From the NCBI GenBank assembly GCA_020284085.1, contig JACEVL010000201.1, forward strand, positions 973,094 through 1,037,093: a stretch of 64,000 nt of DNA, in the 5' to 3' direction. Source of the DNA: Aporrectodea caliginosa. Taxonomy: Eukaryota; Annelida; Clitellata; Crassiclitellata; Lumbricidae. The notes below the pieces were generated by a model. It was not told the origin of the DNA, searched no databases, and was given only the letters and a program-made list of their open reading frames with translations. Positions 1 through 11,242 of this stretch are shown piece by piece; within the stretch, counting starts at the first letter, position 1, and each line of letters starts with the position of its first letter. The translations under genes and the position numbers were made by a program.

Positions 1-153
1 ACTGTCATGAGTTTTCAACTTTTGTTTCAATTCCAAATGCAGCAAACAACACTCATGCAAAGTTCATTAAATTTTTATCATATTCATTTTGGTCAAACCT
101 GTAAATGTGTTTGTAAATCATTGTATTGAACTCATTGTCTTGGTTTGGAACAG

Positions 154-329
154 ACGACTTGCATGGTCATCTTCAGGATTTGCAGGAAGCAAATGAGACA
201 GCATCTACCAAGCTGGAGCAGGCTGAGAAGATGATAGCTTCTCTTCGTAATGAAAACAACGTTCTTCGAACATCTAATGAAAATTCTCTAGAGGAAGTTG
301 TTAAGCAGAACAGTCTGCTGAAGGAACAG
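154..329 (+). CDS. CAP-Gly gene, exon 1 of the visible part (coiled coil)
   Basis: Flanked by an acceptor (ggaacag) and a donor (CAG|gtcaga). It encodes about 58 residues of charged heptads, including DLQEANETASTKLEQAEKMI and an ending in LLKEQ. Entry is mid-codon and exit is phase 0, matching the next exon. Leucine at heptad spacing with many Glu, Lys and Gln indicates coiled coil. It starts mid-protein, so upstream exons are missing. Confidence 0.75.
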
Positions 330-1082
330 GTCAGAACCAGTTCAGCTGAATTTTTAATGTTTATATACATGCATCTAAATATCGATTGTATAGCACCTTT
401 ACAACCTATAAGGTGCTGGAACACCTTTAATCCTTTAACAATGTGCTGCATTGGTTTCCCAGTCACTTTTAGTACACGCTCGTCATCAAAGGATTACCTA
501 AGTATGCCTAGGTAACATATCTAAAATTATGTATTTTTAGGTATACTTAACTATTTCTTGAGCTCCATCAGAAGGAACAATGTTGATCTCAAGTAGAATG
601 TTCCAGAAAGGTAAGTTCATTTAGAACAAAAGTTCATCAGTAAGGTGGTCATATACCTAGAAGAGTTACCACTGGTGGGCTAATGGACAATAAAGTGCAC
701 TGTGCCCAAAGTACTGTATGTGATTATTGAAGAAGAGAGCTCCACTGAGCAGCAAATCACCAATTATCAACTTCACTGACCAGATAGAGAAACACATAGC
801 TTCCCTGACGAATTTTTGAGGTTATTTCAACCACTGCAGTTTGGCCAAGGAGGCATAAACTGAGTGTCTTGTCTGTTTTTTATGAAGTACCACAGTAGTC
901 ACATGGAAAAATGCTAATCAGAATGAAAACTAATAAAAATTAATAGGCTCTAAGTGGTCCTACTGTTGCAGTGTTTGATGTTGTACCATTTGACTTGAAT
1001 TGATGCATTATGATAATGGTACTAATGGAGTTTCCAGATTAGAATTAGGGTCACCTTCATTGTTCATGTGAAATGTTTGCAG

Positions 1083-1341
1083 CTGCATCGTGTTCAGAGT
1101 GGCCATTGGACAGACAATTCTGGGCCAATGCACGAAGAGATTCAAGTGCTGAGAGAAGATCTACGCATCCTTCGTGACAAAAATCACCTTCTCGTTCAAG
1201 ACAACATCAAATTAACAGAATACATCAAAGATCTTCAGCAACTGAATGGCTACACGTCACCAGTGAGACGGGAAGATGGAAACGTGGATTTGACAAGATC
1301 TGATGGCACCCATCTTGCTGCATGGAAACCAAAATCCCAGG
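1083..1341 (+). CDS. CAP-Gly gene, exon 2 (coiled coil)
   Basis: Acceptor tttgcag|CTG and donor CCCAGG|gtgagg. It encodes 86 residues: LHRVQSGHW, then heptads (EEIQVLREDLRILRDKNHLL, IKLTEYIKDLQQLN), then a polar stretch ending AAWKPKSQ. It enters in phase 0 and leaves in phase 1, fitting both neighbours. A perfect 81-bp direct repeat (988-1068 and 1523-1603) brackets this exon. Confidence 0.8.
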
Positions 1342-1864
1342 GTGAGGCTTGTAATTGAAAGCCAAGTTTGCATCATCACATAAAAGCTGCATCAGTGGTA
1401 CTAGATTGTTTACTGGCACGTTGTCCACCAGTGCTGTTTTGAGTCAGTGCAGATCTACACTAAATCTAGTAAGATGGATTATCCTGCCTACTCGGTCTCC
1501 TTGGCTATAACCATCCAAAAGGATTTGACTTGAATTGATGCATTATGATAATGGTACTAATGGAGTTTCCAGATTAGAATTAGGGTCACCTTCATTGTTC
1601 ATGGCAACCTTGCACTAGCAGAGTACCGGTATCTTCTGAAACCTGAGTTACCTGACCCATCATGAAATTATTGTAGTGTATGATTTCTAATATTATTCAA
1701 AGCTTGCCTTTAAAATAACTGTGATTCTTTGGCTAAAGTAGAATAATAAGAATGATAATGAAACTTTGGGCGTTGAAAATCGAGGTAATAATTTATTGTG
1801 CATGATTTTTAAGACACATAATTCAAATAAACCAAAATTCTTGCATGTTGTCTGTTATCTATAG

Positions 1865-2008
1865 ATTACAATGTTGTAGAAGAAAAAGAGAACTACGGTG
1901 CAAGTGGACAGAGGTTAAGAAACGAAACTCGTTCAGTATCACCCGTGAGAAACAATCGACCACCAACAGCTGTCTCTTTGCGCTCACCAACTCGGCTGCT
2001 CAGAAGCA
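1865..2008 (+). CDS. CAP-Gly gene, exon 3 (Ser/Arg/Pro-rich linker)
   Basis: Acceptor ctatag|ATTAC and donor AGCA|gtatga. In phase 1 it reads DYNVVEEKENYGASGQRL then RNETRSVSPVRNNRPPTAVS and SLRSPTRLLRS. SP and RSP motifs suggest a phosphorylated, disordered linker. The open frame in the raw sequence is a different one; splicing phase from exon 2 selects this one. Confidence 0.65.
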
Positions 2009-3204
2009 GTATGAATATCTTTGTATTAGAGCAGATTAATGTAAACAAGCTTTACCATTTAAGAATGAATGTTGCAAAGAATGACATGTAAAAATTTGTG
2101 AATATTAATTGAAAATACTTTTTGAACCATACCCGGTATATTAATTAACTGGAGCCTTTTATGAACTCTGTACAACAGCGAAATTTGTTGTTTTACAGTA
2201 TGTTGATAGGTGTCAAAAGGCGGTTCGTCTTATTTCTGAAAACCTATTTAAAGGGGAATTATTTATTACCTTAGTGTTGAATCATAGCATCATGTTTGTG
2301 TGCAAGAGATGCTCTGAAAAAGTGGGAGTGGTCATGCCATTGCAAGCACACCCATAGACTGATAGACAAACTCTTAAAGTTCCAAGAATACAATTGAATG
2401 TAATGTAATCACACATTTATATAGCACCATTTCGCATTAACTGAGAACGATAGGGTTTGTATAAATTTAAGTTAAACTGTTGTGTTTTGTTGTTTTAAAT
2501 GTTGAGGAAATTCTGATTGATAAGAACTTGATGAAGGGCTTCTTGCATGCTGCACAGTTGAAATTAAGGCATGTGAGTGTGGTTTGTGATAATTTCAGAT
2601 TCTCCTTTCCTTTCAAATACGAGAGATCGTTGGTTAGATATCGACTCCACGGATTCAGTTCATCAACCTACAGAGAGCAATACGTCGTTTGTCGGCGATT
2701 ATGGTCGTATGTGTCTTCCACGATTTTGTTTCCTGTGACTTTGAAGTGGTTGGAATTATATTCTGGCCATTTCATTTGTGCTCACTTTGCACTTATTTAA
2801 GATAGACAGATGTTGCTTATCGGGAGTCACTGCTTTTGAGATAACATTCTAGTAAATAGTTTGTTTTTCTAGTAAGGTAGAAGAATCTATGCATGCTCAG
2901 GTGGAAACCATACATGTTTCCAGTTACTTGTAATCAATGTTTCATGTACAATCAACAACATGCAGCATTCCTGACCATCAAAACTCTTGTGTCATATTAA
3001 TTTGTCACATAATTTAAAATACAGTTAAATGTAGTAAATTTAAATGATTAAATTTAAATGTCTCATAATGCTAATATCTCACAATGTTGCTTTGCCTGTG
3101 CGCTTGTGAAATCAGTCAAATTTAAGTGATATGTCACACTGTGTTTCACTTCATGTTAATATTTTACATAATTAAAATTTTGCTTAATTACTTTGCCTTT
3201 TTAG

Positions 3205-3356
3205 GCCCAAGACGTGATAGCCTGAGGTCAGACATTACACTTACATCAGGATCTCATATGGATGTGCCATCTGACTATGAAAGAAGCGATCGTCATTTAA
3301 AAGGCATGAGATCTGCCAATTCAATTCCACGGCTATCAAATGATTTATTTACATTT
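3205..3356 (+). CDS. CAP-Gly gene, exon 4 (linker; 3' boundary unsure)
   Basis: Acceptor ccttttttag|GCCC. The frame continues exon 3 as SPRRDSLRSD, then polar sequence to RSANSIPRLSNDLF. The only nearby GT (3357, gtcata) is weak and would leave phase 0, whereas exon 5 needs phase 1. The true donor could be a GC site near 3304 or a GT at 3379, or a further small exon may lie before 4088. Confidence 0.5.
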
Positions 3357-3538
3357 GTCATAATTAATTTTTTAACTTGTTATTTTTCTCAGCATGAATG
3401 AGAAGTTTAGCTAGGTTCAAATGACTCTGTTGCTGATATGTTAATTTCTTTATAATTCAGAGTAATTAGATATTTATATATACATGTTGTGCCACATTAA
3501 GAGAAACTTTATGCTCCCTTATATGCTTTTGTCTTCTC

Positions 3539-4060
3539 CAGGGTTCTGTCTTAGCCCCACTTCTTTATATTCTTTATACCACTGATCTGGTTAGTATCCT
3601 CCTCGAAAAAGGGTTGCCTTGCATCAGTATGCTGATCATACCCAGGACTGCATTCATGGTCCAGCTGCTGCCACGGTTGATCAGGTTGTGCAATGCATCT
3701 GAGACTTTAGCTACTTGGGTGTTATTAAATCATATTCTGTCACCTTCCTTGTTCCACGGGTCCTTAAAGTCTGTTCTGTTTGATTCTGGGTTCTTCCTGT
3801 TTGTCAGAAGCGATGCTGATGAGTTTTTTCTTGAAGTTGCACATTGCAAGTTTTCACCTGTTGTGTTATTTTAATTATCTGATCCATTCTATAAACTCAA
3901 CAAAACTGCACATCTTTCACTGGATTGCCTACCTGCCTGCCTGTCTGACCTTTAGATCTTGAACTGGAACCAAACACGACCTTGCCTGCCTTTTTTACTG
4001 AGCGCCTGTGAAAAAGCTTGTTCCCGCAATTTAGCTTTGGGCACCGGAAATCTCAATATT
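3539..4060 (+). mobile_element. Degenerate LINE reverse-transcriptase remnant (L2/CR1-like)
   Basis: Inside the exon 4-5 intron. The translation shows the RT signature QGSVLAPLLYILYTTDL followed, after a frame disturbance, by HQYADHTQ, a decayed YADDTQ catalytic block. Near 3914 there is a decayed copy of the L-H-W-L-P motif found near LINE C-termini. Frames are broken throughout, so it is an inactive fossil in the same orientation as the gene. Confidence 0.7.
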
Positions 4061-4087
4061 ACGATTACGATTTTGGTTGACTTTTAG

Positions 4088-4522
4088 GTTTGGAGAATGA
4101 AGTGCTGCACTCTTCCCCATATAACACTGCTAACAGGAGCAGAAGATGGCCGGTTCCAAAGCACAATGGAACTGTTAACAATGTAGCAATTATAGACTCT
4201 GATGCGCCTCTTCTGAAACAAACACCGGTTTTCAATGCATCTTCACACACCATCGATCATGTCCCATCGGCTGTGGCTCCGTCCGTTGGTTGGACCCGCA
4301 GTAGTCGGTCGGACACCAAACCATCAACCGATTCCTATGCAAATCGAAGTCCTGACTTGGACTTGAATGTGAAGAAAACTATGGTTTCTCGTAAGCCTGA
4401 TGTCAAGCGACTTTCAATTTGCAGTAACTCAACGGAGAATATACTTATGGAGGCTGACATGATGCTGTCGGCGTCAAGGGTCAGTGTGAAGCAAAAGCCA
4501 GCCTCTGTACATGTGTACAAGA
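4088..4522 (+). CDS. CAP-Gly gene, exon 5 (long polar linker)
   Basis: Acceptor gacttttag|GTTTGG and donor AAGA|gtaagt. It encodes 145 residues, rich in Ser, Asn, Thr and Pro, with basic RSRRWPVPK and later NRSPDLDLN and KRLSICSNSTEN. No domain is recognised; probably a disordered linker. It leaves in phase 1, which matches exon 6. Confidence 0.75.
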
Positions 4523-5181
4523 GTAAGTCAAAAAGTGACCTTCTGACTGAATATTCATTTCATGTAACATAATGTGCTGCAACTTAAACATTTTATACAA
4601 TCCGTGTGCAAGAAAACAACTCAAGTTGTTATGCTGGTAATGAATAACTTATGTAAAACAGAATGGCTTTCATTAGTTAATGGTGCACAGAAATGGAGAG
4701 GTTTTTTTCGGATGCTAGTTGATAACTTATTCTAGAATGACTGCAGCTTGGCTTCTGTACTGTTACGTAATGCAGATTTCAGATTATTATTGTTATAATA
4801 ATAATATTATGTAAAAAATAATTATGTAATATTGTTATGACTCTCTGCGATAAGAAGAACCCTGGTAGTTACATGAGGAATAACACGTTTACATAAAGTA
4901 ACTCAGCATCAGTGGAAAGATTGTAATATTTATGTAAAACACAAGTGAATGCATATTTTAAAATGCAGCACACAGTACTAACACAAAATGTCATAAAATA
5001 CATGGATTGGCAAAATGTGATGACACTTTTGTATCTGCTATATTAACAAATGCAAAATGATTTCATATGTTTTTGTAGAATAATAATAAAACAATTCAAT
5101 TCTGTCAAAAAGTAACTTTTCAACAGGTTCAATTGTTTGTTCAGATCTTTTGCAAAATTCTTAATTGTTTAAATGTTGCAG

Positions 5182-5269
5182 GTGATGTGTCATCTGTGCC
5201 ACAATTAAATGACCAGAAGCCAAAAGGTGTCAAAATATTTGAGGCATTTAGCAGTACAGGAAACTTTAT
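5182..5269 (+). CDS. CAP-Gly gene, exon 6
   Basis: Acceptor atgttgcag|GTGATG and donor TTTAT|gtaagt. In phase it reads SDVSSVPQLNDQKPKGVK then IFEAFSSTGNF. It connects the linker to the CAP-Gly exons; entry in phase 1 and exit in phase 2 fit both neighbours. It is too short to be seen as a long open frame. Confidence 0.7.
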
Positions 5270-6005
5270 GTAAGTAGCTACTGCAATAGAAATTCTAGAT
5301 TCCCTTGCTATACTTTGTGGACTAGTTCACAAGTTCCTGGTTTACGTACTATTTTGTTTTACATGAAGTGGTGTTATTATGTCCCCAAAGCTATTAACTT
5401 AACATGTCATATTGCTTAGCATGCCATACATACAAGAATCACAGTGTAGTACTAAGTGTTGACTTTTTCGGCATTATTCCTTTGAATGTGTGACCTGGCT
5501 TACATGCTGTGTCGATCATGAGGCATGTAATTCCAGCAATTGTGCGTTAGGAAAAGCCCACACTGTAATTCATATTTGACATATAGAATTCTCATATCTT
5601 TCAGAAACTGCATCAAATATTTCTCTGTTTGCTAATGCTGTTGCTTTTTACTTTTTCATCCTCATGCACATGAACAAGTTAACTCATTTTCAAGCCAAGC
5701 AATCTATAGGAAAAGTATGGTTACAGCATACTGAGTTGTGACTTCATAATGTCAAAGGAAATTTCAAGAATTTTTGTTGGATTTATTATTTTATGCATTG
5801 TGTGGCTATCAAAGTCATAATTCATTAGACCAGTGCCAACAGATTTCCAACAGATCTGGAGTTGTTGTTTGGTCAGTGGCAGTCCACTGTTGCCCCACCC
5901 CCAAAATAAATATTTGTTATGTCTGTTATCAATTAGTACTTCACTTATTTATGATTTTTTCTTGACGCTTGAATGTTACATCGTATGATGGCATCAATGT
6001 TTTAG

Positions 6006-6193
6006 GAAAGAACCCACATCTTCTGCTTGTTCAAAACGTCCATTTGCACCGAGGTCGCCAAGTGACCTCAGCCATGGTGATGTAGTCAAATTCTCCCGCC
6101 ATGGGGGTCACATCAGTAAAGGACAAGTTAAATTCATTGGCCACCTGCCTGGGAAATCAGACACTTACCTTGGAGTTGAATTGGATAATGAAA
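6006..6193 (+). CDS. CAP-Gly gene, exon 7 (CAP-Gly domain, first half)
   Basis: Acceptor atgttttag|GAAAG and donor GAAA|gtaagt. The translation is MKEPTSSACSKRPFAPRSPS, then the domain: HGDVVKFSRHGGHISKGQVK, then FIGHLPGKSDTYLGVELDNE. The G-D-x-V start and the YLGVELD strand are CAP-Gly hallmarks. The insert between them is typical of the family. Confidence 0.88.
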
Positions 6194-6687
6194 GTAAGTT
6201 GAATTTTGTGCCAATCTTTTAATTGTAGGCTCTGCTCTTATTTGTAATAACGAAATGTAGTATGATTTTATACAAAGAACATGAACATTTTGTATTAAAA
6301 TAACTCGGACTTCAAAATTTAATTAAATAATATTTCTTAAATGTTTTTTTCTGGTAATATGTTTAATTGGAGTTAATGCTGTTTGTTTTCATGTAGATGA
6401 TCATAATAATTTATAATATTATTTTATTTTTAAACATTATAGAATAGATTAATTATATTCTTGAATTTAGTCAGTTATTTAAATATTTGATTAATGAATA
6501 TTGATAGTCTATAGTCATTATTTTAGATTTTCTTTATTTCTTTAAACATTTGTTATTTCACTGTGCTAGCATTTCAGATTGTTTTGAATTTTTAGAATGA
6601 AAATGCTTACTTTTTATTCAAATTAAGAATTAGCGATGTACTAAATCTGACATTTCAAAATACTGTGAAATGGTTTTTGCAATTTAG

Positions 6688-6733
6688 TGGGAAAACATGA
6701 TGGCGTCTTTGAAGGGACTAGATACTTTCAGTG
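6688..6733 (+). CDS. CAP-Gly gene, exon 8 (GKHDG motif)
   Basis: A 46-bp micro-exon: acceptor caatttag|TGGG, donor CAGTG|gtaaga. It encodes MGKHDGVFEGTRYFQC. This is the canonical CAP-Gly ligand groove, G-K-x-D-G with YFxC, corresponding to GKNDG in CLIP-170 and dynactin. The phases (1 in, 2 out) agree with exons 7 and 9. Confidence 0.88.
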
Positions 6734-7734
6734 GTAAGACTACAACACATTTACAGTTGACATAATTTCCTAAATTTGTTACACTTTATGATTTAGTTTA
6801 GTTTTTATAAAACTGCATAACATCAGGTTGTCTTTATCAGTCATGCACTTTAACTTTTCCTGTGGTTTTCTTGCATGAGCTATCACTTCAGGATATTTTT
6901 TTAATTTCGGAGCTATTTGTAACTCATTAACTAAGAGCCCCCACTTTCTGACTATTACCGATCTATTCTTTAAACTGTTTGTTTATTTGATTCTATTTAT
7001 TTTTATTAACTTTCTAAGACATTTCTTCTCTCGTGTAAATGGCTGCGGTATGTCAGCAATTGAACTCAATTAAACGAATATATATATAACTGAACTAGTC
7101 TTAGGCAAGTATCTTGAAGTCAATTGCTGTTTAAAAATTATAGTAAATGAGTGAGTTATTAACTTCTGGTACATCTGAAGCTATATATGTGGTTTGACAA
7201 AATTTAATTAATTGTTGTTAAACAACTAAATGAAATTTTTGACAATGCCTGAGAAAACCCACAATGCAAGAAAATTGATGTGCAAGAAATCAACTCAGAA
7301 GGTCATTATACATAATATAGGTTCTAATTAGTTATCAGCATAATTTTCATACTGCTGCACAATACATCAGTCCAATCAGGCTGCATAACTAATTTTACTT
7401 TAAAAATCTTTTAATTTAACTGACATCTGAATTTTGGGTAAGGTTTATTGAAACCTTATATGCAGATATGTGTGTATTAAAAAGATGTAACTTTTTAATA
7501 TTTGTGATAAAATCATGCATTTCAAAATATCAGCCGTTCCATCCAAATTCAAATGCAATGGTAAACCAAATTTCAAATTCTCTTGCACGGTGAAGGTTTT
7601 TTCAGGCACAATCACATTTTAATTTGCATTAATTAACTGTAATAGCATAACATTTGAATCAAGAATTTGTTATATTACCGTAGCTCAACTTATAACCCCT
7701 TTGCGACTGATTATTCCTGTTGGTTTCTGTTTAG

Positions 7735-7795
7735 CAAGACAAACAAGGGAGTATTTGTCGCATTCTGCAAGGTAGTAATGGCATGGTGTGACTGA
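7735..7795 (+). CDS. CAP-Gly gene, terminal exon
   Basis: Acceptor ctgtttag|CAAG. In phase it reads KTNKGVFVAFCKVVMAWCD, then TGA at 7793-7795. GVFV...KV is the last CAP-Gly strand, so the domain ends the protein. A possible donor (AAG|gtagta) after 7771 would cut inside the KV strand. I therefore prefer reading through to the stop, though a further exon cannot be excluded. Confidence 0.75.
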
Positions 7796-8690
7796 AACTC
7801 TGTCTTCAACAAGGATATACCATCCTCCTCAGCATGAAAAAGCTTCAGAATATTCAGTGGTTGTTAATCTAGTTGACCATTTATACATTAAAATGATTTG
7901 CAATAATGGCTTCTGATAATTCTTAATCAGCTATACCTGTACGTTCTCAGTAAATTGTGCTGATCCTGCTGATCATTATTTTTTACAAATTTGCACTGCA
8001 CTTGGTAGGCCTTTATCTTAGTCCTTGTGAAATTATGGCTCTTTATATCCAATGTTTGCCAGTGTGATCAAGAAAATTATCCTGAAAGTTCGTAATTTAT
8101 CAGTTCGTTTTTGGTTTTTGCTTGAATTCAATCAGATTATCAGACAGTAATTGAGATTTACACAGAATGGCAGAGGTGCTTTTACATGTATCAAGTAATG
8201 TGCAACATATTACAAGATTCAGACTTTGATGTCTCCAATGTTTCAGTGACTGGTACAGCGAGTGTAATTCCTAAATTATAATTTAATGTTAAATTAATGT
8301 GTAACATGTATGCAACTGTCATAATTTAGTATTATTCGACTAAGCGTTAACGTAGGAACTTATTATTTATTTATATGTATGTTTCAACTTGTGGTAATAT
8401 TGCTTTTACTTAATGAAAATACATTAAAATTTTGTAATATTCTTTTGTTCAATATTTAAATTGTACACTGTGACATGGTAATATATTCTCTAGGGCTTTT
8501 GATCTGTAATCCATTGATTGTAGGTTTGATTGGTAGGCCAAAAAATAAATTAGTTGATGTTGCTTATGGTTAGAAATTTAGAATTGATTAATTAGGCCAT
8601 GGCATTTATATTTGTTTTGTTGAACAGATTAATGAGCAACTGAGGCAAAAAGTTACGTATATTATTTAATAAATACTACTGCTACTACCA
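7796..8690 (+). other. 3' flank of CAP-Gly gene, probable 3' UTR
   Basis: AT-rich, with no open frame of note. AATAAA hexamers at about 8544 and 8668 are possible polyadenylation signals, but no transcript evidence is available. Nothing else is seen. Confidence 0.35.
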
Positions 8691-8867
8691 CTGCTACAAA
8701 TGCTGCTACTACTACAAATAATAGTAGTAATTTTTCCTATTAGGGCTTATATAAAAATTTTCTTAGGCCTATTATGTGACAGATATAAGGTCTGTTTAAA
8801 AGCAATGCCTGAGCAGAAAAAGCAGAAAAAAGAGCACTCTCTGGGTGCCGTCTTAATGTATATAGGG

Positions 8868-9112
8868 ATGAAGGTAAGGTGCTGAGGAAACAAGGTAAGG
8901 TCCTGAGAAAAGAAGGTAAGGTCCCAAGGGAAGAACGTAATGTCACGAGGGAAGAAGGTAAGGTCCCGAGAGAAGAAGGTAAGGTCGAGTGAGAAGGTAA
9001 GGTCCCGAGGGAGAAGGTAAGGTCCCGAGGGAAGAAGGTAAGGTCCCGAGAGAAGAAGGTAAGGTCGAGAGAGAAGGTAAGGTCCCGAGAGAGAAGGTAA
9101 GGTCCCGAAAAC
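8868..9112 (+). repeat. Minisatellite, 16-21 bp unit containing GGTAAGGTCC
   Basis: About twelve imperfect copies of a unit such as GAAGAAGGTAAGGTCCCGAG, with lengths varying between about 16 and 21 bp. Open frames read from it on the minus strand (leucine/proline repeats) are artefacts of the repeat. Every plus-strand unit carries AAGGTAAGG, a near-perfect 5' splice-site match. Confidence 0.9.
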
Positions 9113-9231
9113 CAGTTGGCGTTTCACTGATGATTAGCCTGTAGTGAGAATCTCTGAAACTGTTTACTTTTAAGTAAATGTAGGCTACAGTTTTGTACAC
9201 TTATCCTATGTTGACCGTATGGCTGGCTGTG

Positions 9232-9300
9232 ACTGATCATTTTTCAATGAATTTATGGGGTGAAAATCGTGAAATCCTGATCAACACCGCTGCCTATTCG
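9232..9300 (-). mobile_element. SINE body fragment (copy 3 of a local family)
   Basis: Reverse complement resembles the bodies at 34190-34262 and 52535-52605: a GGCAGCGG/GGCGGCGG core, GATTTCA, then TTCATTGAAAAAT. The tRNA-like head is not recognisable here. Degenerate. Confidence 0.45.
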
Positions 9301-9689
9301 AACGGGTGAAAGAAATCAGCAGAAATGTCAAAACAAGTGTAGTGATGAGCTGCTACAGGGATGAGTAACGCCATCAAAATGTCCATGCTGTTATGATCAT
9401 CTGACCTCTGCTTCATAGCTGGCACTGAAACGGACCACAGAACCTGACTTTTGAGGACTTTATTTGATATAAAAAAAAATTATCGCCGGTGATAAGCTAG
9501 TCACTCTTCCGAGGCTTTTCTGTGGCGCGGAGATATTTCGGTGAGATTTGGAGATCTGGCACCTCTTGATGAGCAGGTTAACTACTATACAGTATAGGCC
9601 TACTCAGGACAGGATTTAGGCTTGGTCACTACGTGCCAGTGCACAGAGGCCCCACCACATAGGGGCCTCTAACACAAAGGCTGCTGCGA

Positions 9690-9810
9690 GACCAGTGTTG
9701 TTCAGTAATTGAAATACTTGTAATTGAATTGTGTAATTGAATTACAAGTATTGTAATTGCAATTGAATTACATTTTAATTCCAATAATTGTAATTGCATT
9801 TCAATTACAA
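9690..9810. repeat. Low-complexity TAATTG/AATTAC tract
   Basis: Repeated TGTAATTGAATTAC and its complement form an AT-rich, self-complementary stretch between the two convergent genes. No gene. Confidence 0.7.
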
Positions 9811-10181
9811 TATTGCATGTTGTCTACCATCGACTCATCGTATAGGCTAAGATTAGCTGCCAAGGACCTGTTATAGCCTACACTGTAGTCTGAGCTCATA
9901 TAGGCCTACTGGTGGTATTGTTCAATTGGAAACTTACTAGTTTGGTTTTTGTGGATTACTGGCTTCATGTGGAGTCATCTTTAATAATGATTCGCAAATC
10001 GCCCTAATATGCAGTTTCGTCATCAATATTTCATCTTGTCCCGTCTTAAAAACTTTGGCCGGTACAAAACCTTCAAGAAGGAAACCTTCCTTAAAACTTG
10101 GGCTGAGATCTCTGTCTTCAGTTTAGCTTTAAAAACTGACGATTTAGATGCAACCACTCTTAAATATAAAGGTAGATAGTA

Positions 10182-10717
10182 TCAGAACGTGAATGTGAAC
10201 TCTGGCTCTGCTGTTAAAGGTCCCTGTTGGGCTTGACTCGCTCGTTGTCTGTCTAGTAAGTTTAGCATCGGTGTTCGTGCAAACGTCCCGAGTCGGCGGG
10301 ATGTGGTTGAATTCGTCGGTGGGGCAGGATCCGTGGCCATGAATGCCGCCAGGGACGATGGCGACCGATCCTGGAAAGATGGCGGATCACCCCTCAGGTG
10401 ATAGGAGACGTCGCTGTTCAGCGGCGAAACCGCTTCTCTGTACCCTGGCGGAGATGGTTTATCGGGTTGACCGTGCGGCGAAAGCTGGATGGGTGGAATG
10501 GCGGCGGCTGGGGCGGCGTCGGTGGGAGCGTTGCAGAGCTCAGAAACGGCGTGGGTGATGTTGTTCAGCTGGCCCTTGATGTGGACCATCGTCCTCTGAA
10601 GGCTGAGGAACTCTTTGCTGATCGTAGCAAACTGTTCGAACATCTTCGGTTTGATGAAGTGAAGGTCGTCCTGAATAGCCGCCGTCTGCTGCTTCAGACA
10701 CTCCGTGTCATTGGCAC
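10182..10717 (-). CDS. TRPC channel, terminal exon N (coiled-coil and Pro/Ser tail)
   Basis: Acceptor tgcgcag|GTGCC at 10717 (phase 1); stop TGA at 10184-10182. It reads ANDTECLKQQTAAIQDDLHF, then a helical segment FATISKEFLSLQRTMVHIKG likely to form the TRPC C-terminal coiled coil that drives tetramer assembly. A Pro/Ser-rich tail follows, ending EFTFTF. GC-rich coding sequence contrasts with AT-rich flanks. The antisense open frames at 10343-10751 are shadows. Placement as the last exon rests on phase agreement with exon M. Confidence 0.75.
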
Positions 10718-11242
10718 CTGCGCACGAAATATGTTCATGCTCCATACATAATGTGGAATATGTAGGCTTATTTAAGTAATTTCTCTACAGCCGGTGTGTG
10801 TATTGTAATATGAAACAATCAAATGCCATACAAAGTAATGTTGACATTAAAACGACTAAAGTAGCATTAGGGCCTATATATAGGCTATCGTACATTGCTA
10901 GGCCATAGGCCTAAGCATGTAGGCCTACCGTGGAAACCAGTTTATTCAGCTGCTCGGAAAACAATGAGCGGACATCAAATAGGCTAGGTCTTAAAATGAC
11001 AACTGTGTACAAAAAAAATCGAATTAAATCTTATTTACTGCATGTATTGTAGGCGATTTATAGGCTATTTATGTACCTTCTATATAATATAGCGCCAATA
11101 AATTATGTCGTTCTGTCGGTAGGCCCTATGCATCACTCAAATGACTCAGTTGTATGTCAGAGATAATGATAAACGTCAAGGACTTCTTCCTGCCATCTTG
11201 CCCACACATGGTCAAAATAGGACCCAGAATCCCATATAGGAC

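Larger units (their letters stand above)
154..7795 (+). other. Partial gene: coiled-coil protein with C-terminal CAP-Gly domain
   Basis: Gene-level entry for nine plus-strand exons (154-329, 1083-1341, 1865-2008, 3205-~3356, 4088-4522, 5182-5269, 6006-6193, 6688-6733, 7735-7795); the 5' end lies outside the window. Exons 1-2 encode leucine/glutamate-rich heptads typical of coiled coil, exons 3-6 a Ser/Arg/Pro-rich, probably disordered linker, and exons 7-9 one CAP-Gly domain that ends the protein. CAP-Gly domains bind the EEY/F tails of tubulin, EB1 and CLIP proteins, so a role at microtubules or centrosomes is expected from the family. I do not recognise the orthologue. All junctions keep phase except exon 4 to exon 5, where a donor or a small exon is missing from my model. 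Confidence 0.8.

Noticed and set aside
7735..7771. Internal exon ending at AAG|gtagta
   Set aside because: Would cut the last CAP-Gly strand (KV). Reading through gives the expected strand and a stop 24 bases later; still noted as possible.
10343..10751. Plus-strand ORFs antisense to TRPC exon N
   Set aside because: Shadows of the GC-rich minus-strand exon; that exon is supported by phase and coiled-coil content.
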